Of a stretch of DNA of 64,000 bases, positions 59,248 to 64,000 are shown piece by piece (position 1 is the stretch's first letter; each line of letters opens with the position of its first letter). This DNA is from Chitinophagales bacterium (GTDB taxonomy: Bacteria; Bacteroidota; Bacteroidia; Chitinophagales; Saprospiraceae): positions 1 through 64,000 of the forward strand of contig JAAFIM010000004.1 of assembly GCA_013297745.1 (NCBI GenBank). The letters are read 5' to 3'. Below the pieces are notes generated by a model that saw only the letters and a list, made by a program, of their open reading frames with translations, was not told the origin of the DNA and searched no databases. A program made the position numbers and the translations under genes.

Positions 59248-59991
59248 TTATTTGCTAGATTTTACTTTGTCAAAATAAGCCAAATAATTTTTAATTCCTC
59301 TGTCCATCATTTCTGACACACCATCGGAAGTTACAGTTGCGCCAGATATGGTAGCTATTTCGTGGCTTTTGTCTTTAATTTTCTTTTTGACAAGCACCGA
59401 TACATATTTGCCTTCTTTATAAATTTGCTTTTTTATAAATTTATCTTTGAAGGTTTTGCTATCTTTAATCTCGGCACCCAAGCCTGGAGTTTCGCCCTTG
59501 TGTCCAAAGTAAATACCAGCTATAGTATTCAAATCATTTTCTAACGCGATATAACCCCAAATTTTGTCCCAAAGTCCATTACCGCGCACAGCCACCACGT
59601 AGAAGTTTTGCCCTGTGTTGCCTTTATACTGATAAACGGGATAGATGCGTTTTTCCAAAGCTACTTTGTCCTCCAAAGCCAAATCAATATCCGCCATTTC
59701 TTTATATACGACTGGTAAGCGGTCTGCTGTATTGATAGATTCTAATTTGTCCAAAATTGTACCATCAGCTTTTACCGCCAAAACGGTAATTCTATCTTTG
59801 AAAACTTCATTTGCATTTTCTACCTTACCCAATTCAGGGATAGAGCTTAGAATATCTGCTTTTTTAGCCTTTTTTTTGTTGTCTGCGTGTATATCTTTGA
59901 GCGAGTTGTAGAATAGCGATAAACCTGCGCCAGATATAACGGTGAGAACTAACACATATAAATACAGTTTTGCATTAGACGGTTGCGACAT
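59248..59991 (-). CDS. nqrC: Na+-translocating NADH:quinone reductase subunit C
   Basis: 247 residues. One N-terminal membrane helix (about 10-28) and a periplasmic FMN domain. The flavin attachment motif is SGATVTSDG (ISGATVTS), where a Thr holds FMN covalently; the flavin transferase ApbE is not in this window. GHKGETPGLGAEI is the other family signature. The start overlaps nqrB by 17 bp. Confidence 0.94.
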   Translation of the reverse strand: MSQPSNAKLYLYVLVLTVISGAGLSLFYNSLKDIHADNKKKAKKADILSSIPELGKVENANEVFKDRITVLAVKADGTILDKLESINTADRLPVVYKEMADIDLALEDKVALEKRIYPVYQYKGNTGQNFYVVAVRGNGLWDKIWGYIALENDLNTIAGIYFGHKGETPGLGAEIKDSKTFKDKFIKKQIYKEGKYVSVLVKKKIKDKSHEIATISGATVTSDGVSEMMDRGIKNYLAYFDKVKSSK

Positions 59992-61267
59992 TTTGTTTGC
60001 GTTTTAGACGTTTAGAAATGTTGTTTTGAATTACATAATAATCAACTAGGGGCGCAAATACATTCATAAATAGAATAGCCAACATCCAGCCTTCTGCGTA
60101 AGCAGGGTTCATCACCCGAATGACTAGCCCTAAAAAGCCAATAGAGAAGCCATAAATCCATTTGCCTACGTTAGTACCAGAGGCTGTCACAGGGTCTGTA
60201 GCCATAAATACCAACGCAAATAGCAAACCACCCATATTAAAGTGTTGATACCAAGGCACTTCCATATAAGGATTGAAACCCCAAGCGTTGAATAGCATAC
60301 CCGTCAAGGCTACACCCAAAGCCATACTTATCATAATCCGCCAACTTGCTACTCCAGTAATCATCAAAAATATACCACCAAGTATAATTGCAGGTTTGCA
60401 AGTTTCAGCTATACATCCAGGAATACCACCTACAAACATTTGTACAGGCGAATAAGTGTTGGTAACGCCACCTATCAATTCCCCGTTTACATTATATTTA
60501 GCCCAACCTTCCAAGGGGGCAATACCAAGCGGGGTAGCACCACTCCAGCCTTGTACTATAGGTGCGCCTTCTGCAAAAGTAGACCAGCCAAATGAGCTGA
60601 ATATCGGGTTGAATAATGTATGTGTCCAGCTATAAGCAGCTACTCCTTTTTCCAAATCCAAACCAGCTACCCAAGGCAAATCGCCTGAAATTTCTGTAGG
60701 ATAAGCAAAAAATATAAAAGCGCGAGCCAATAAAGCTACATTGAGGATATTCATACCTGTACCGCCAAAACATTCTTTCCCCAAAACTACCGCGAAAATG
60801 ATAGAGAGGGCTAACATCCAAAGTGGCACATCGGGAGGCATAATGGCAGGTATTAGTGCGCCTGTCACCAGATAGCCTTCTTCTACAGCATGACCTTTTT
60901 TGGCTGCGAAGTAGAACTCAATCCCCAAACCAACAACGTTGGAAACGATAAAAATGGGTAGTATCTGCATAATACCAAATATCAGCTTGAGATGCAAGGC
61001 TTCTACCAAGCCTGTGTGTATGCCCAATGCGGTGAAGTGCTGTTGCCCGATATTATAAGCCCCAAACACAAAACACAATTGCATCGCCAAAACTACGTGT
61101 ACCATGGTGCGTTTCAAATCCATAGCATCGCGTATGTGAGTGCCTTTGCCTACAGTGGTGGCGTTGGGTTTGAAAAAGAAGGTAAAAAAAGCGTCATAAG
61201 CCGTGTGTAAGAAAGGTGATTTTTTCTTATCTGGCTCCAATTTTTGGAAAGTGTCTATGAATGCCAT
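59975..61267 (-). CDS. nqrB: Na+-translocating NADH:quinone reductase subunit B
   Basis: 430 residues, about ten transmembrane helices. The covalent FMN motif is SGATPLGI (in VQGWSGATPLGIAPL). Also conserved: GKECFGGTGMNILNVALLARAFIFFAYP, TDPVTASGTNVGKWIYG, NPAYAEGWMLAILFMNVFAPLVDYYV. It carries the main sodium path with NqrD/E. The 17-bp overlap with nqrC suggests coupled translation. Confidence 0.95.
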   Translation of the reverse strand: MAFIDTFQKLEPDKKKSPFLHTAYDAFFTFFFKPNATTVGKGTHIRDAMDLKRTMVHVVLAMQLCFVFGAYNIGQQHFTALGIHTGLVEALHLKLIFGIMQILPIFIVSNVVGLGIEFYFAAKKGHAVEEGYLVTGALIPAIMPPDVPLWMLALSIIFAVVLGKECFGGTGMNILNVALLARAFIFFAYPTEISGDLPWVAGLDLEKGVAAYSWTHTLFNPIFSSFGWSTFAEGAPIVQGWSGATPLGIAPLEGWAKYNVNGELIGGVTNTYSPVQMFVGGIPGCIAETCKPAIILGGIFLMITGVASWRIMISMALGVALTGMLFNAWGFNPYMEVPWYQHFNMGGLLFALVFMATDPVTASGTNVGKWIYGFSIGFLGLVIRVMNPAYAEGWMLAILFMNVFAPLVDYYVIQNNISKRLKRKQNVATV

Positions 61268-61311
61268 TTTTTATAAATGTTATTTTTGTGATTTTTATAA
61301 AAACCGTTTTA

Positions 61312-62865
61312 TTAAGCATTTTGTTTGCGCATTTCGTCCAAACCTGCACGTAATAACGCTTGTAGTGATTGTTTTGAGGTGCAAACGTATTCGCACAAAG
61401 CTACGTCTTCTTCGCTCAATTCTAATATACCCAAACCTTCCATTTGCTCTAAGTCGTTGCATTGTATAGCGCGGAAAAGGTGTTGGGGGAGTATATCCAT
61501 AGGTAGCACGCTTTCATATTGCCCAGACATTACAAAAGCTCTATGTTCGCCGTTGGTATTGGTGTCAGCTGTATATTTGGCATCAGGAAAAAATCCACCA
61601 GGGAAAGTGCGTGAAATGGTAGGGTGTCCTTTTTGAGGCAATAACCAACCAAATAATTCATAGTAATTTCCCTCTTGTATAGTGGTGATTTGGTCGTCAA
61701 AAAATCCTAGATAATCTTTTTCGCCAACTTTTTTGCCCGATAATGGGTCGCCTGATACCAAGCGGGTTTTGCCCCCGTTTTCGTGCAGACCTAATGATTC
61801 TAAACTTATACCTTGGTGAGCATAAATATATTTAGCTTCAGTTTCAGTGCCAACTATAGCCACTAATTTTTCTGTATCGTAAATTCCTTTATTGAATAGA
61901 TTACCAATAAGGATAACAGTTTGCACATCCAAATACCAAACCGCGTCGCCCATATTGATAGGGCTGATGTGGTGAATGTGTACGCCCACGTTGCCTGCTG
62001 GGTGTTGTCCTTTGAACCAGTGTTTTTGCACATTGGCTACATTGAATTGCGCAAAACCTGTTTTTTCTTCGCTGTTGGCATTGAGCCCTAAATGAACAGT
62101 TGCTAATTTAGCCAAAACTTCCAAACCTGTTTTGAACGCGGCTTCTTTGCCTTTTAGTGCAATTTCTAGATTGGGTGCCAAAGGAGCTGTGTCAAAAGTG
62201 GATATAAAAATTCCTTTGGGTTGGGCTGTGAAGTCTGCTACCGTGTCATAAGGACGTTGGCGGATAGAAGCCCAAGCGCCACTTTCTAATAGAAAGTCTA
62301 TAAGCTCTTGGCGGCTAGCTGTGGTAACGTTGGGTGCATTAAATTGCTTGTATTGCACTTCTTCGCGGTCTGCCAAAATGGTTATGCCCAAAATAGCGCG
62401 CTTTTCGCCTCTTATGATTTCAATAATCTCACCACTTATAGGGGCAACATACTGCACCGCTGGGTTGACTTTGTCATAAAATAAGACGTCGCCTGCTTTG
62501 ACATGGGTTTCTACCTCTACCACTACTTTTGGGATTGGGCTCATCGCTAGGAAGTCTCCCGTTTTGATGGCATAAGTGGTACCACGCATTTTGTGTATCG
62601 CTACATTCTCATTGGCTTCACCCAACAAGCTGATGTTAAACCCTCTGCTAAGGCTTACAAAATGCTCATTTTGAGGCACATAATTGGGTCTGTTGCGGCT
62701 GCTACCCAACAAAGCTGTTTGATTATCAGGTAATACCGAATAATCGTCTGGATTTGCGCCCATAGCGGTAGCTGTTGATTTGAGTGCGCTGTTTTCTTGG
62801 GTAAGAAACAAGAGCACCAACAGCACTACTATAACTAGCGCGATGATAATTCCCCAACTAAACAT
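61312..62865 (-). CDS. nqrA: Na+-translocating NADH:quinone reductase subunit A with N-terminal membrane anchor
   Basis: 517 residues. Residues 4-21 are one hydrophobic helix (GIIIALVIVVLLVLLF) and about 22-69 a linker. The conserved NqrA protein then runs from about residue 70 (SLSRGFNISLLGEANENVAI, then AGDVLFYDKVNPAVQYVAPISGEIIEIIRGEKRAILGI) to the end. Known NqrA proteins, about 445 residues, begin at that point and have no transmembrane helix. Met35 could be an alternative start but would still leave an extension. First gene of the operon, 45 nt from nqrB, with a good promoter. Confidence 0.92.
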   Translation of the reverse strand: MFSWGIIIALVIVVLLVLLFLTQENSALKSTATAMGANPDDYSVLPDNQTALLGSSRNRPNYVPQNEHFVSLSRGFNISLLGEANENVAIHKMRGTTYAIKTGDFLAMSPIPKVVVEVETHVKAGDVLFYDKVNPAVQYVAPISGEIIEIIRGEKRAILGITILADREEVQYKQFNAPNVTTASRQELIDFLLESGAWASIRQRPYDTVADFTAQPKGIFISTFDTAPLAPNLEIALKGKEAAFKTGLEVLAKLATVHLGLNANSEEKTGFAQFNVANVQKHWFKGQHPAGNVGVHIHHISPINMGDAVWYLDVQTVILIGNLFNKGIYDTEKLVAIVGTETEAKYIYAHQGISLESLGLHENGGKTRLVSGDPLSGKKVGEKDYLGFFDDQITTIQEGNYYELFGWLLPQKGHPTISRTFPGGFFPDAKYTADTNTNGEHRAFVMSGQYESVLPMDILPQHLFRAIQCNDLEQMEGLGILELSEEDVALCEYVCTSKQSLQALLRAGLDEMRKQNA

Positions 62866-62931
62866 ATTCTACTGGTCGGTTAGTTTGTTTATGATAATAT
62901 TTTTTTTGACTAAAATTTTACATTAGCGGCG

Positions 62932-62961
62932 CAAAAGTACAAACTACTTTGATAATGACAA
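62932..62961 (-). promoter_or_regulatory. Promoter of the nqr operon
   Basis: Minus strand TTG (62961-62959), 19 nt, TACTTTTG (62939-62932), 67 nt before the nqrA start. Spacing is the same as for accA. Confidence 0.65.
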
Positions 62962-63033
62962 CAAATTTGTTAAAATTTGTTTAATTTTATTTGTTTTTAT
63001 TGTTCAATTTAGAATAATTCTAAATAAAAAACG

Positions 63034-64000
63034 CTAATTATTTGATTTTGCTAGGTTTTTATCAATTATTTTAGCCTTTTTAGCTTTGATTAGCTTTTCT
63101 GGTTTGTCTACAATAAGTTGGGCATTTTTTTCTATAATCAGTTTTGCGCCTTGTTCTAATATCAACGTCCCTTTGATTTGTAAAATGCTATTTTCGCTTA
63201 TGCTCAAAATTCCCCCTTTTTTGATTTGCAAAATAGCATCTTCGTTGATGGTTAGGCTGCTTGGATTGCTAAACAAACCGTCCTCTGTGCGGCTGTGGCG
63301 GTCTGCTGTTTGGCTTCTCAACACATTTAATCTAACTTTGCGATGAATAATCAAGTCGGGCTTTTCGTCTTGGCTGATATTGGGCAAAATAATTTGCCCT
63401 GCCCAGTCTGCGTGGTCGCTTAATAGGGTTTGCTTGTATTTTACAACTATTTTTTTGCTAATATGTTTGCTGCCCGCTTCAAAATAAATGGATAAACCGT
63501 TCAAAATATAGGGTTCTGTGCTTTTGGCTTGTAGTTGGTATTTGGGGTAGTTCAGCGGCATAGGGTTGCTGTTGAGGGTCAAACTATCCCCTGGCTGAAA
63601 GGTTGGTATGCGGGCATAATCGCGGTTTTTTTCTTCATCATAAAACCCAAAACAGCCGTATAGGTTGACTAAACTATCCCTAATTTTTTCTTTTGCCAAA
63701 AAAATGTACTCGCCGCTGCCTTGATTGTAATTTTTGTTAAAATCAATCTTCCCGTCTTGGTTCAAATCTACAGCTTGATGAAAAAAGGCGTTTGTGCCGC
63801 TTATTGGATTGGGTTCGCCGCGTTCCCATTCGTACAAATCATTCCCCCACGCGTTTTTTTGCGGTTGAAAATTCAGTAATTCATAATCGTAATTCCCCCC
63901 TGCGTTGAGCAATTTGAGGCTGTTGGCGCGGTTGGAAAGTGGGAATATAATCTCGTTTCGGTCGTTGGATACATCTTCCACATATACATAAATGCCCGCT
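63034..64000 (-). CDS. Uncharacterised protein, 5' end cut by the window edge
   Basis: At least 322 residues; the reading frame is open to base 64000 (residues AGIYVYVEDVSNDRNEI at the edge), so the true start lies outside. The middle has a Ca-binding-like DLNQDGKIDFN segment. The C-terminal part is a run of short hydrophobic strands (ILQIKKGGILSISENSILQI, GTLILEQGAKLIIEKNAQLIV) that looks like a beta-solenoid or beta-helix. It ends in a Lys-rich tail. Probably secreted or surface-exposed; no family is named. Confidence 0.7.
   Translation of the reverse strand, partial: AGIYVYVEDVSNDRNEIIFPLSNRANSLKLLNAGGNYDYELLNFQPQKNAWGNDLYEWERGEPNPISGTNAFFHQAVDLNQDGKIDFNKNYNQGSGEYIFLAKEKIRDSLVNLYGCFGFYDEEKNRDYARIPTFQPGDSLTLNSNPMPLNYPKYQLQAKSTEPYILNGLSIYFEAGSKHISKKIVVKYKQTLLSDHADWAGQIILPNISQDEKPDLIIHRKVRLNVLRSQTADRHSRTEDGLFSNPSSLTINEDAILQIKKGGILSISENSILQIKGTLILEQGAKLIIEKNAQLIVDKPEKLIKAKKAKIIDKNLAKSNN

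Overview
The window reads as chromosomal DNA of a member of the Bacteroidota. The sequence is AT-rich. At least a dozen genes are preceded by the Bacteroidota sigma-A -7 element TAnnTTTG, several with a -33 TTTG or TTG about 19 nt upstream. Shine-Dalgarno sequences are weak or absent and leaders are A-rich. The gene content fits: nqrABCDEF, tandem clpP-clpP with clpX, DUF2452-, DUF4197- and DUF6913-type proteins, many lipoproteins, and a two-domain DAHP synthase-chorismate mutase. The genus cannot be named from sequence alone. No rRNA, tRNA, phage, insertion-sequence transposase or CRISPR array was seen.

Layout. 1-6.1 kb: an accessory trio (START-like, secreted, membrane protein), a papain-like lipoprotein and a family-X protein, then a Wzy/WaaL-like polymerase and a Wzz-like chain-length protein. 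6.2-16.3 kb: a leftward block of two M61 metallopeptidase paralogues, a secreted WD40 protein, DUF2452, a STAS protein and a 1131-residue STAND NTPase with a membrane helix, coiled coil and WD40 propeller. This is the least conventional locus here. 16.4-22.9 kb: envelope housekeeping (murA, a PPIase-like lipoprotein, surA, a BamE-like lipoprotein, an mlaE permease, a beta-propeller lipoprotein). 23.5-26.2 kb: clpP-clpP-clpX. 26.3-27.6 kb: an array of 42-bp repeats beside a second family-X gene. 27.6-32.7 kb: a packed operon accA, EndoU-like protein, unknown protein, DEAD-box helicase, plus a DUF6913-like gene. 32.9-42.6 kb: OmpA-like protein, lipoproteins, lspA, comM/yifB, accD, rimO, a DUF3298-like lipoprotein, rtcB. 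42.7-44.5 kb: a secreted MORN-caspase and a MITE-like element. 44.6-52.1 kb: DAHP synthase-chorismate mutase and a second polysaccharide/glycosyltransferase cluster. 52.3-56.4 kb: DUF4197 lipoprotein, membrane protein, a divergent pair of exported antioxidant enzymes (msrA, superoxide dismutase) and folA. 56.5-62.9 kb: the full Na+-NQR operon, whose NqrA has an unusual N-terminal membrane anchor. 63.0-64.0 kb: the 3' end of a gene cut by the window edge.

Themes. Envelope biogenesis dominates: peptidoglycan precursors, outer-membrane protein folding, lipoprotein maturation, lipid transport and polysaccharide. Regulated proteolysis (ClpXP, M61, caspase, papain-like lipoprotein) recurs. Intergenic regions carry several repeat families: a TIR-bounded element, GTAC-hairpin elements, GTAGCAAGAT inverted repeats, and 41/42-bp tandem arrays next to both family-X genes.
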